A DNA stretch of 6,782 nt, taken from JARRNO01 sp037384885 (GTDB lineage Bacteria > Acidobacteriota > UBA4820 > DSQY01). The stretch is from positions 1 through 6,782 of the forward strand of contig JARRNO010000118.1 of assembly GCA_037384885.1 (NCBI GenBank), read 5' to 3'. Under the pieces are notes generated by a model. That model was not told the DNA's origin, did no database searches, and saw only the letters and a list, made by a program, of their open reading frames with translations. Made by a program: the position numbers and the translations under genes. Below are positions 1 through 5,374 of the stretch, one piece after another (the first letter of the stretch is position 1; every line of letters starts with the position of its first letter).

Positions 1-104
1 CCCCGGGATTCGAGTATCAGGATTTTGAACTGGGAAACCGCGAAGATCTCCGGAGGAAGTACCCGGACGCCGGGTCTCTGATCAAGGCGCTGACGAGACC
101 CTGA
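1..104 (+). CDS. C-terminal end of a cupin_5 (DUF985)-type protein, partial
   Basis: Only the last 33 codons are inside the window, read in the frame beginning at base 3 and ending with TGA at 102-104. The peptide starts PGFEYQDFELGNRED and continues to KYPDAGSLIKALTRP. This closely resembles the usual C-terminus of cupin_5/DUF985 proteins, which end in a PGF-x-F-x-DFELxDR segment followed by a helix containing YP and LI-x-x-LT. Family members are small single-domain beta-barrel proteins, some with sugar- or nucleotide-sugar-like ligands, and most lack a proven function. The metal or ligand site lies upstream of the window and cannot be checked. The other two forward frames are closed or carry no recognisable protein. 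It lies on the same strand as the GntR gene, 116 bases ahead of it. Family assignment from the tail alone is fairly good; function is unknown. Confidence 0.7.
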   Translation, partial: PGFEYQDFELGNREDLRRKYPDAGSLIKALTRP

Positions 105-149
105 CCGGCCCGGTCGAGCTCCGGAAGGCAAGCGGCCGGGAAGCTTGTT

Positions 150-165
150 GTATACTGGCCACAGT
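150..165 (+). promoter_or_regulatory. Candidate -10 box with overlapping operator-like palindromes ahead of the GntR gene
   Basis: TATACT at 151-156 matches the sigma-70 -10 consensus at five of six positions. No good -35 hexamer lies 16-18 bases upstream. The box overlaps a perfect 6-bp palindrome, GTATAC (150-155), and a spaced inverted repeat, ACTG-N4-CAGT (154-165). HutC-type GntR regulators commonly bind AT-containing GT/AC palindromes near their own promoters, so autoregulation is a reasonable inference. The elements are short and could be chance. A loose 6-bp inverted repeat CCGGCC/GGCCGG (105-110 and 134-139) lies just upstream, with a weak T-rich stretch after it, and could help end the preceding cupin transcript. 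Confidence 0.3.
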
Positions 166-204
166 GATTGGATGAACGTGGGTGGGAGGCGTTGGAACGA
201 CGCC

Positions 205-212
205 AGGAGGAG
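205..212 (+). promoter_or_regulatory. Ribosome-binding site deciding the GntR start
   Basis: AGGAGGAG lies 8 bases before the ATG at 221, a near-ideal Shine-Dalgarno. It favours ATG 221 over the upstream in-frame GTG at 182, whose 13 extra residues are Gly-rich and which has no comparable ribosome-binding site. Confidence 0.8.
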
Positions 213-220
213 CTGTCAGC

Positions 221-1039
221 ATGAGTGCGCCAAAGCCCCCGGGTGGCAAGGGCGATAAGGGTGGTGGACCCTTGTTTGCCAGCGACAGGGTTCCCCTCTA
301 CTACCAGCTCGCCACCATTCTGCGGGAGAAAATCACCATCGGAGAATATGGCCTCGGGGCCCGCCTGCCGACCGAGGCGCAACTCGTGTCGCTTTACGGC
401 GTCAGCCGGATCACGGTGCGCCAAGCGCTCGCCAACCTCGCGAAGGAAGGGCTGATTCAGCGCGCGGCTGGAAAAGGTACCTTCGTCACGGGGCGCCCTG
501 AGTTTACGGGAACCCTTCAGATGGATGGATCCATGAACGGCCTCATTTCCATGGGACTCTCCACGACCGTGAAGCTTCTGAACGTGCGGGAGGTCGAGGT
601 CCAGCCCGGGGAAACGGGCCTGTGGGGCCTGAAGGCGGGAAGCCGTCTGGTCAGGGCAGAACGCCTGCGGTATTACAAGGACAAGCCCTACTGCTACATC
701 GTCAACCGTGTACCCTGGGGGATCGGACGGCGAATAAGCAGGAAAGCTTGGAGCAGCGGATCCATTCTTAAATTCATCCGCGACGATCTCCAGATCGAAC
801 TGGGAGACGCGGACGCGCAAGTGCGCGCGACCCTTGCCGACGTGACGTTCGCCCGATGGCTCGAAATTCGGATTGGGGCGCCCGTACTTCTGGTGGAATA
901 CAGCATCCGCTCCGGCGACGGAACGCTTCTGGAAAGACCATCGCTCTATTATCGAAGCGACCTGCATTCCTTCAACCTTCAACTGCGGAAGCAGGAAAGG
1001 AAAAACGGCGAAACGCCGTGGACTCTGCAGGAAAGTTGA
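221..1039 (+). CDS. GntR/HutC-family transcriptional regulator with UTRA domain
   Basis: The gene encodes a 272-residue cytosolic DNA-binding regulator. After a disordered Gly/Lys/Pro-rich lead (residues 1-20), a GntR winged helix-turn-helix spans about 24-89. It has the family signature PLYYQL, then LPTEAQL (49-55), the recognition helix VSRITVRQAL (61-70), and the wing ending GKGTFV (84-89). Residues from about 110 to 262 fit a UTRA effector-binding domain, with the typical closing pattern LLVEYSI followed by YYRSDLHSFNL. Length is slightly above the usual 240-250 residues because of the N-terminal tail. UTRA proteins bind small molecules such as sugar phosphates, amino-acid breakdown products or acyl compounds; the ligand here cannot be predicted. 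It stands alone with its own strong ribosome-binding site. It is followed after 124 bases by the CYTH-peptidase pair on the same strand, which it may regulate. Family assignment is firm; targets are inference. Confidence 0.93.
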   Translation: MSAPKPPGGKGDKGGGPLFASDRVPLYYQLATILREKITIGEYGLGARLPTEAQLVSLYGVSRITVRQALANLAKEGLIQRAAGKGTFVTGRPEFTGTLQMDGSMNGLISMGLSTTVKLLNVREVEVQPGETGLWGLKAGSRLVRAERLRYYKDKPYCYIVNRVPWGIGRRISRKAWSSGSILKFIRDDLQIELGDADAQVRATLADVTFARWLEIRIGAPVLLVEYSIRSGDGTLLERPSLYYRSDLHSFNLQLRKQERKNGETPWTLQES

Positions 1040-1041
1040 GG

Positions 1042-1087
1042 GGCATGTTCACACCCATGCCTGGTTGGAGGTTTGGAGGAGACCTCC
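1042..1087 (+). other. Two short hairpins just after the GntR stop codon
   Basis: GGCATG (1042-1047) pairs with CATGCC (1056-1061) across an 8-base loop. GGAGGT (1067-1072) pairs with ACCTCC (1082-1087) across a 9-base loop. Neither is followed by a T tract, so they are not typical intrinsic terminators. They could be mRNA structure at the end of the GntR message or in a leader of the CYTH gene. No known riboswitch class was recognised. Confidence 0.3.
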
Positions 1088-1102
1088 GCCCTGCGCTATG
1101 CT
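1073..1102 (+). promoter_or_regulatory. Weak candidate promoter for the CYTH-peptidase pair
   Basis: TTGGAG (1073-1078) and TATGCT (1097-1102) are separated by 18 bases and match sigma-70 elements at only three and four of six positions. A transcript from here would carry a leader of roughly 55 bases containing the 1126-1148 hairpin. Read-through from the GntR gene is an equally plausible source of transcription. Confidence 0.2.
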
Positions 1103-1120
1103 AAAGCTGAGGACCAAGGC

Positions 1121-1148
1121 AAAAAGCCGCCCTGTGGGTGCGGGCGGC
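1121..1148 (-). terminator. Terminator-like hairpin pointing leftward (minus strand)
   Basis: GCCGCCC (1126-1132) and GGGCGGC (1142-1148) form a 7-bp all-GC stem with a 9-base loop. Bases 1121-1125 are AAAAA on the plus strand. Read on the minus strand this is a stem followed at once by TTTTT, the form of an intrinsic terminator. On the plus strand no T run follows, so there it would act only as a leader hairpin about 15 bases before the CYTH start. No minus-strand gene is visible to its right before the convergent operon, so it may end antisense transcription or be fortuitous. Confidence 0.35.
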
Positions 1149-1163
1149 AGAAGGCGAGGCGGC

Positions 1164-1700
1164 ATGGCCCCTTTCAACGTGGAAATCAAGGCGCGCTGCT
1201 CCGATCCGGACCGGGTTCGTGCGGCGCTCGCCGCGAAAGGCGCCGTCTTTCAGGGGCTCGACCACCAGACGGATACGTACTATCGCGTCCCAGGCGGGCG
1301 GCTCAAGCTCCGGGAAGGGAACATCGAGAACGCCCTCATTTTCTACCGCCGTAAGGATGTGCCGGGGCCGAAAAAAGCCGAAATCCTGCTGCATGAACCC
1401 GGCCCCGACGGGCTTCTTAAAGATCTGCTGGAGGAGGCGCTGGGTGCTTGGATCACCGTCCGGAAGGCTCGTGAAATCCACTGGATCGGCAACGTAAAGT
1501 TTCATGTGGACGAGGTGGAGGGCCTGGGAACATTCGTCGAGATCGAGGCGATCGACCGGGATGGAAGCCTGGGCGAAGACCGCCTCCGGGGCCAGTGTGC
1601 ATATTACATGAAGCTCTTTGGCGTGAGCAGCAGGGATCTCCTTGCCCAGTCCTACAGCGATCTGCTGGCGTCGACCGGAGAGAAGGGAGCCCAATCATGA
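1164..1700 (+). CDS. CYTH-domain (triphosphate tunnel) protein, class IV adenylate cyclase/thiamine-triphosphatase-like
   Basis: This 178-residue soluble protein has the whole CYTH fold. The N-terminal signature is NVEIKAR (5-11), followed by QTDTYY (35-40), GRLKLRE (45-51), a strand with IFYRRKD (59-65), REIHWIGNVKFHVDEVEGLG (103-122) and FVEIEA (124-129). The alternating Glu, Lys and Arg residues line a tunnel that binds triphosphates with divalent metal in this family. Known members make cAMP or hydrolyse thiamine triphosphate or inorganic triphosphate, and the substrate cannot be told here. The canonical ExExK motif appears as NxExK: Asn5 replaces the first Glu, while Glu7 and Lys9 remain. 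ATG 1164 was chosen because the domain begins there and AAGG/GAGG lies just upstream. ATG 1098 would add 22 Arg/Gly-rich residues unlike the family. The TGA overlaps the ATG of the peptidase gene. Confidence 0.88.
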   Translation: MAPFNVEIKARCSDPDRVRAALAAKGAVFQGLDHQTDTYYRVPGGRLKLREGNIENALIFYRRKDVPGPKKAEILLHEPGPDGLLKDLLEEALGAWITVRKAREIHWIGNVKFHVDEVEGLGTFVEIEAIDRDGSLGEDRLRGQCAYYMKLFGVSSRDLLAQSYSDLLASTGEKGAQS

Positions 1701-3277
1701 AGATCGCGGACGATATCGAGCGGCGCCGGGCCCGCTTTGTCCCCTGCCGCCTGACCGCCGGAACGCAGCATCTTCCAGCAAGCGAACGGGATTGCTTGAG
1801 CATTCTTGCGGAAGCCGGGGAGGTTGTAAACAGAATCTTCCGCAAACAGGCCTGGGCCTCCCATGAAACCGTAACACCCAAGGTGGCCCGGCTTGACGGA
1901 CCGCTGGCGGACGCCGCCCGCGACTATTACCGCATTATGGCCGGTCCCTGGGACCGCCTGGATGAGTTTGAACCCTTTCTCGGGCAGACGCCCAGACCTC
2001 CCGGCGCTGGATTCTACCCGGAAGATCTGACGGTGGAAGAATTCGAAGCCTATCTCGAGACTCATCCGGGTGACCGGAAAGCGCTCACTGGGCTCTACAC
2101 GCTCGTGGAGCGCCGCGGGGGCGGCCTTGTTCCCGTTCCCTACAGCGAAGCTTTCCGCCCCGAGCTCCAGGAGCTATCCAGGGCTCTTTCGACCGCCTCG
2201 AACCTGACGGAGAACGTCTCCCTGAGGCGGTTTCTTGAGCGACGCGCCGAAGGCTTTGGGCAGGACGACTATTACGAGTCGGACTTGGCCTGGATGGACC
2301 TGGATTCGCCGGTGGAAATCGTCGTGGGGCCTTACGAAGCCTACGAAGACACCCTTTTCGGGTACAAAGCCGCCTTCGAGCTTTTCCTGTGTGTGGCCCA
2401 GCCGGAAGATTCCGCAGCCCTGGAGCGGTTCAAGGCGGAGCTGCCGTGGATGGAGGACCACCTTCCCATCCCGGACCCTTTCAAGAATGCAAGCCGGGGA
2501 ACGGATTCCCCCATCCGGGTGGTGGATGTTTTGCTCACCGCCGGCGACGCGAGAGCGGGCGTGCAGACCCTCGCCTTCAATCTGCCCAACGACGAAAGGG
2601 TGCGGGAGGCGAAGGGCAGCAAAAAGGTGCTGCTGAAAAACATCATGCACGCTAAATACGACCGGATTCTCCAGCCGGTCGCGGAACGGGTGCTGCCGGC
2701 CCAAGAGGTGAAACGGCTCGATTTCGATGCCTACTTCCACCACATCCTTCTCCACGAACTGAGCCACGGTCTCGGGCCCGGAAGGATTCGCGTGAACGGG
2801 CGGGAGACAGAAGTCCGGCTGGAACTGAAGGAACATTACTCGGCCCTGGAGGAGGCGAAGGCCGACGCGGTGGGAATGCACAACCTTTACCTCCTTGCGG
2901 AGCGGGGCCTCGTGCCGGGAAAGGTGATCGACGGCCTTCCCTGGACTTACACGGCGGGGCTTTTCAGGGCAGCCCGCTTCGGTCTCCGGGAGGCGCATGG
3001 ACTGGCCGTGGTTCTCCAGGCGAACTACCTTGAAGAGGCGGGCGCGTTGACCGTGACCCCGGAGGGGCGCTTCCGGCCCGTTCCGGAGCGGTTCCGCGAC
3101 GCCGCCCGGCGGCTTTCGGCTGAGATTCTGACCCTTGAGGCGCGAGGGGTCTACGACGACGCCGCCTTGTTCTTGGCCCGGTACGGGACGGCCGGACCCG
3201 CTTTTCAAAGAGGGCTTGCATCCCTGCGCGACCTCCCCGTGGATGTGGACCCGGTCTACGCTTCCGTCGAGGAATGA
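1697..3277 (+). CDS. Peptidase M49 (dipeptidyl-peptidase III)-like zinc metallopeptidase with pentapeptide HELSH motif
   Basis: The gene encodes a 526-residue protein without signal peptide or membrane segment, so it is probably cytosolic. The metal site is HELSH (353-357) followed by EEAKAD (385-390). By analogy with M49 enzymes, His353, His357 and Glu386 would bind zinc and Glu354 would be the catalytic base. Other M49-like blocks are NLPNDERV (295-302), KKVLLKNIMHAKY (309-321), and FRAARFGLREAHG (423-435), whose His434 may match the conserved substrate-site His. DPP III enzymes remove dipeptides from peptide N-termini. Eukaryotic enzymes are near 700 residues with hexapeptide HEXXGH, whereas a five-residue motif is known in Caldithrix-type bacterial DPP III. 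The start ATG at 1697 overlaps the preceding stop as ATGA, with AAGGGAG about 7 bases upstream, implying translational coupling. A non-peptidase hydrolase role is possible. Family assignment is good; substrate is unknown. Confidence 0.87.
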   Translation: MKIADDIERRRARFVPCRLTAGTQHLPASERDCLSILAEAGEVVNRIFRKQAWASHETVTPKVARLDGPLADAARDYYRIMAGPWDRLDEFEPFLGQTPRPPGAGFYPEDLTVEEFEAYLETHPGDRKALTGLYTLVERRGGGLVPVPYSEAFRPELQELSRALSTASNLTENVSLRRFLERRAEGFGQDDYYESDLAWMDLDSPVEIVVGPYEAYEDTLFGYKAAFELFLCVAQPEDSAALERFKAELPWMEDHLPIPDPFKNASRGTDSPIRVVDVLLTAGDARAGVQTLAFNLPNDERVREAKGSKKVLLKNIMHAKYDRILQPVAERVLPAQEVKRLDFDAYFHHILLHELSHGLGPGRIRVNGRETEVRLELKEHYSALEEAKADAVGMHNLYLLAERGLVPGKVIDGLPWTYTAGLFRAARFGLREAHGLAVVLQANYLEEAGALTVTPEGRFRPVPERFRDAARRLSAEILTLEARGVYDDAALFLARYGTAGPAFQRGLASLRDLPVDVDPVYASVEE

Positions 3278-3350
3278 TTGCAGCCACGAGGTTTCAGGTG
3301 GATTCGGCCCGGCCGTCCGGCCGCGCCAGCGCCCGGGGGAGGCCCCGGGC
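3278..3350. other. Convergent junction with a strong GC hairpin
   Basis: The stop codons of the peptidase (3277) and the leftward membrane protein (3294) are only 16 bases apart, and no stem with a T tract lies between them. Within the last codons of the membrane gene, GCCCGGGG (3331-3338) pairs perfectly with CCCCGGGC (3343-3350) over a 4-base loop. An overlapping CGGCC-type inverted repeat lies at about 3306-3322. These could slow or end rightward transcription from the peptidase gene, but without a T run this remains speculative. Codon bias in GC-rich DNA also gives such repeats. Confidence 0.3.
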
Positions 3351-4391
3351 CGTGTTGAAGAGGAAGAACAGGATCGCGGCGACATTCAGGACGCCCCCCC
3401 AGTGCCTCAGCTCGAATGACCCCGCCAAGTCGCCCGCCAGCCGGATCGCCACGGACCCGTGCAGCAGAAGAAGCTGAGCGTAGAAGGCGGTTTTGCGGAA
3501 GGGAACGGGGATGCCGAGCACGGCGGGAAAAATCGTGGGGGTGTGGCCGAAGATCATGCTGAAGACAAATCCCAGAAAGACGGCGTGAAGAATGGCCCCG
3601 TAGTGGGGTCCCGCGACGACGCCGCCCCAGGACAGGGCAAAGACTCCCGCCATTCCGAGCCAGAAATAGCCCGCAAGAAGGCATAAGGCGATGTACCGGG
3701 TCAGGCCTTCCATTCTGACCGTCCACCACGCAACGTCGTAGCGCGTGAGCCAGAGCATCAGTCCCAGAAAGCCGACGCCGGTAAGCCGGACACCGGGAGA
3801 AAAACGGAAGATCGAAAGGACCAGGCCCGCAAGGAGAAGGACGGTCGCCCCTGCGAAGAGAATCTTCGCAAGGGGGCCGAGCCGGCGCAGGCGGGCGAGT
3901 TCGAGACGCTCGCCCCAGATGGTCAGCACCAGAAAGCCCGCCCACCAGTAAGCGGCGTGCGAAATGGGCCACCGGGCGAGCCAGAGCGCGTTTCCCGCAC
4001 ACCAGGCGGCGGCCCCGAGCGCCATGGTAACCGTGTGAAGGGCCGGATCCCTGAAGATCAGGACCGCGAAGACGAGCAGGAGCCCGGCGCTCCCGGCGAA
4101 CATGAGGAAGACACCGGCTTCATATCCCTGCACGTAGAAGATGAGGATCAGCGCGCCCAGACCCGTCAGGACCGGGGGAATGAAGGCCCACGCACGCTTC
4201 AGCGCCGCGGCGCGTTCCAGGCAGATGAGGGTGCCTAGAAAGCCGCTGACCATCAGCGCGCCGTGGAAGGCAGAGACCGAGGGAACGGAGGGCAGGCCCC
4301 ATCCGAGGCGCATGAGGCCGCCGTATAGCCCCGCCAGAAGAGCTAAAACGGCGCCGGCCATGATGGGAAGACGCTTCACCTGGATATTCAT
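3294..4391 (-). CDS. Polytopic membrane protein, NnrS/haem-copper oxidase subunit I-like
   Basis: This 365-residue protein is almost wholly hydrophobic, with about 11-12 predicted transmembrane helices and a short hydrophilic C-tail. Conserved-looking polar points within or next to helices are FHGALMVSGFLG (42-53, His43), WGERLELARL (159-168), YDVAWWTVR (218-226), HYGAILHAVFLGF (263-275, His263 and His269), FGHTPTIFPAVLG (281-293, His283) and LLHGS (309-313, His311). Helix-embedded histidines next to small residues recall haem-copper oxidase subunit I and the NO-response protein NnrS. The assignment is by this resemblance, and metal or haem binding is inferred. The block HAVFLGFVFSMIFGH is typical of a widespread but uncharacterised bacterial membrane family. 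It is the last gene of the minus-strand operon, 34 bases after the CopD-like gene, with AGAGGAA (4400-4406) 8 bases before its ATG. It may be a haem or copper membrane subunit, or a sensor or transporter. Confidence 0.72.
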   Translation of the reverse strand: MNIQVKRLPIMAGAVLALLAGLYGGLMRLGWGLPSVPSVSAFHGALMVSGFLGTLICLERAAALKRAWAFIPPVLTGLGALILIFYVQGYEAGVFLMFAGSAGLLLVFAVLIFRDPALHTVTMALGAAAWCAGNALWLARWPISHAAYWWAGFLVLTIWGERLELARLRRLGPLAKILFAGATVLLLAGLVLSIFRFSPGVRLTGVGFLGLMLWLTRYDVAWWTVRMEGLTRYIALCLLAGYFWLGMAGVFALSWGGVVAGPHYGAILHAVFLGFVFSMIFGHTPTIFPAVLGIPVPFRKTAFYAQLLLLHGSVAIRLAGDLAGSFELRHWGGVLNVAAILFFLFNTARGLPRALARPDGRAEST

Positions 4392-4425
4392 GAAACGGGT
4401 TCCTCTCGAAACGCGCCTTGGCCTT

Positions 4426-4932
4426 TCACGCGCCGCCCCGAGCGAGGATCACGCCGAGGATGACCACGACCACCGCAAAAATGAGGTTGAACCGAGCGAT
4501 CCAGGAGGCGAGCACGGAGAGCGACCTCCCCTTCGATCCGCCTCCGGCCGTTTCCTTGAGGCGCACGGCCTTCGGCCCGATCCAGAAATCGTGGAGCGCG
4601 CTGATGAGAAGGATGATCGCCACCAGCACGAGCTTGTGGGCGAGCGTGTGCCCGAAGGGGCCTTGCCAGAGCCGCCCGTCAAAGGCGTCCGCCCAGTGGA
4701 ATCCCAGGGCGTGAAGGTTGTACAGCCCGGTCAGGACGAGAAGGGACAGGCAGACCCAGCCGATGGCTCTGAAACGGAGGCCGCTCCAGAGAAGGAGCCT
4801 GTCCTTGTAAGATTCCAATTCGCCCTTCCTGGAGAGAGGGACCATGACGGCGGCGAAAAAGACCATGCCGCCTACCCAGACGCAGGCAGAAAGTACGTGG
4901 AGCGACAGGGATACGATATAAAGTGCGTTCAT
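4426..4932 (-). CDS. CopD-like four-helix membrane protein
   Basis: The gene encodes a 168-residue inner-membrane protein with four hydrophobic helices at about 5-31, 54-75, 97-117 and 143-165. The first helix carries LHVLSACVWVGGMVFF (11-26), the hallmark H-x-x-x-A-x-x-x-W-x-G-G pattern of the CopD/DUF4149 group. Further points are HTLAHK (95-100), ALHDFWIGP (112-120) and ARFNLIFAVVVVILGVILARG (146-166), matching the R-x-N and LGV-x-LARG closing of the family. CopD domains are linked to copper handling, but many short stand-alone members, like this one, have no proven role and could bind haem or support a redox partner. It starts at ATG 4932 with AGAGGAA (4938-4944) five bases upstream, the same ribosome-binding sequence as the next gene. 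It is 42 bases downstream of the cupin gene. Family assignment is good; copper specificity is inference. Confidence 0.8.
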   Translation of the reverse strand: MNALYIVSLSLHVLSACVWVGGMVFFAAVMVPLSRKGELESYKDRLLLWSGLRFRAIGWVCLSLLVLTGLYNLHALGFHWADAFDGRLWQGPFGHTLAHKLVLVAIILLISALHDFWIGPKAVRLKETAGGGSKGRSLSVLASWIARFNLIFAVVVVILGVILARGGA

Positions 4933-4974
4933 CAGCTTTCCTCTAATCCTTCACCGCAGACGGCGCCGGCGGGG

Positions 4975-5343
4975 CTATTTCCAGCGTCCCGTCTTCAATT
5001 TCTCAAAGGCGGCCTCGTGATCTTCGGCCGTCGGAATAGGAGCGACCACGTTCAACAGGATCATGCGGGACTCGGCCAGAACGCCCCGGGCCTCGCCCCG
5101 ACTCATGAAAGCCACGGCGCCCGGAGCGGCCTTTTCCTCTACGCCGCCGGAAACGATCCGGCCCTCGCCCTCCAGCACGGTCACGCACAGATCGACCTCC
5201 GGGTAGTGCACCGGCAGGAACTGGCCCGCCTCCAGGCAGACGAGGATCACCCGCATGTGTTCGCTTCCCATGAGGGGGATGGGGTTGAACCGGTCTTCCC
5301 GGAACTCAACGGCCGCTTTGTAGGAACTCAAAACTTTGCCCAT
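4975..5343 (-). CDS. Small single-domain cupin with degenerate metal motifs
   Basis: This 122-residue soluble protein is one cupin beta-barrel. Motif 1 is GQFLPVHYPEVDLCVTVLEG (40-59): its first His (His46) is kept, but the second His of HxH is Pro48 and the usual Glu position is Leu52 with Asp51 beside it. Motif 2 is PGAVAFMSRGEARGV (74-88): Ser81 stands where Pro is usual and Arg86 where the metal-binding His is expected. Canonical metal binding is therefore doubtful. The C-terminus PTAEDHEAAFEKLKTG (104-119) resembles tails of other short stand-alone cupins. It may bind a small ligand, act as a chaperone or sensor, or use another metal arrangement. ATG 5343 is preceded by GGAGAAGG, a strong ribosome-binding site. 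It sits 31 bases after the oxidoreductase gene and 42 before the CopD-like gene, so it belongs to that operon. Confidence 0.85.
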   Translation of the reverse strand: MGKVLSSYKAAVEFREDRFNPIPLMGSEHMRVILVCLEAGQFLPVHYPEVDLCVTVLEGEGRIVSGGVEEKAAPGAVAFMSRGEARGVLAESRMILLNVVAPIPTAEDHEAAFEKLKTGRWK

Positions 5344-5358
5344 GCCTTCTCCATATTT

Positions 5359-5374
5359 GCGGGCAGCCGCCCGC
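5359..5374 (-). other. Intercistronic hairpin between the oxidoreductase and cupin genes
   Basis: GCGGGC and GCCCGC form a perfect 6-bp stem with a 4-base loop, beginning directly after the oxidoreductase stop codon and ending about 6 bases before the cupin ribosome-binding site. No T tract follows (AAATAT does), so it is not a normal terminator. It could protect the upstream message from exonucleases or tune relative expression within the operon. Confidence 0.35.

Noticed and set aside
17..982. A minus-strand open frame of 321 codons opposite the GntR gene
   Set aside because: The plus strand has clear winged-helix and UTRA domains, and the antisense product shows no family features.
1098..1163. 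Upstream ATG 1098 as start of the CYTH protein
   Set aside because: It would add 22 Arg/Gly/Lys-rich residues not seen in the family, with no ribosome-binding site at normal distance. The domain begins cleanly at Met 1164.
2174..3385. A minus-strand open frame of 403 codons opposite the peptidase gene
   Set aside because: It lies opposite the M49-like motifs, has no ribosome-binding site or recognisable fold, and extends across the convergent junction; it is explained by GC-rich codon bias.
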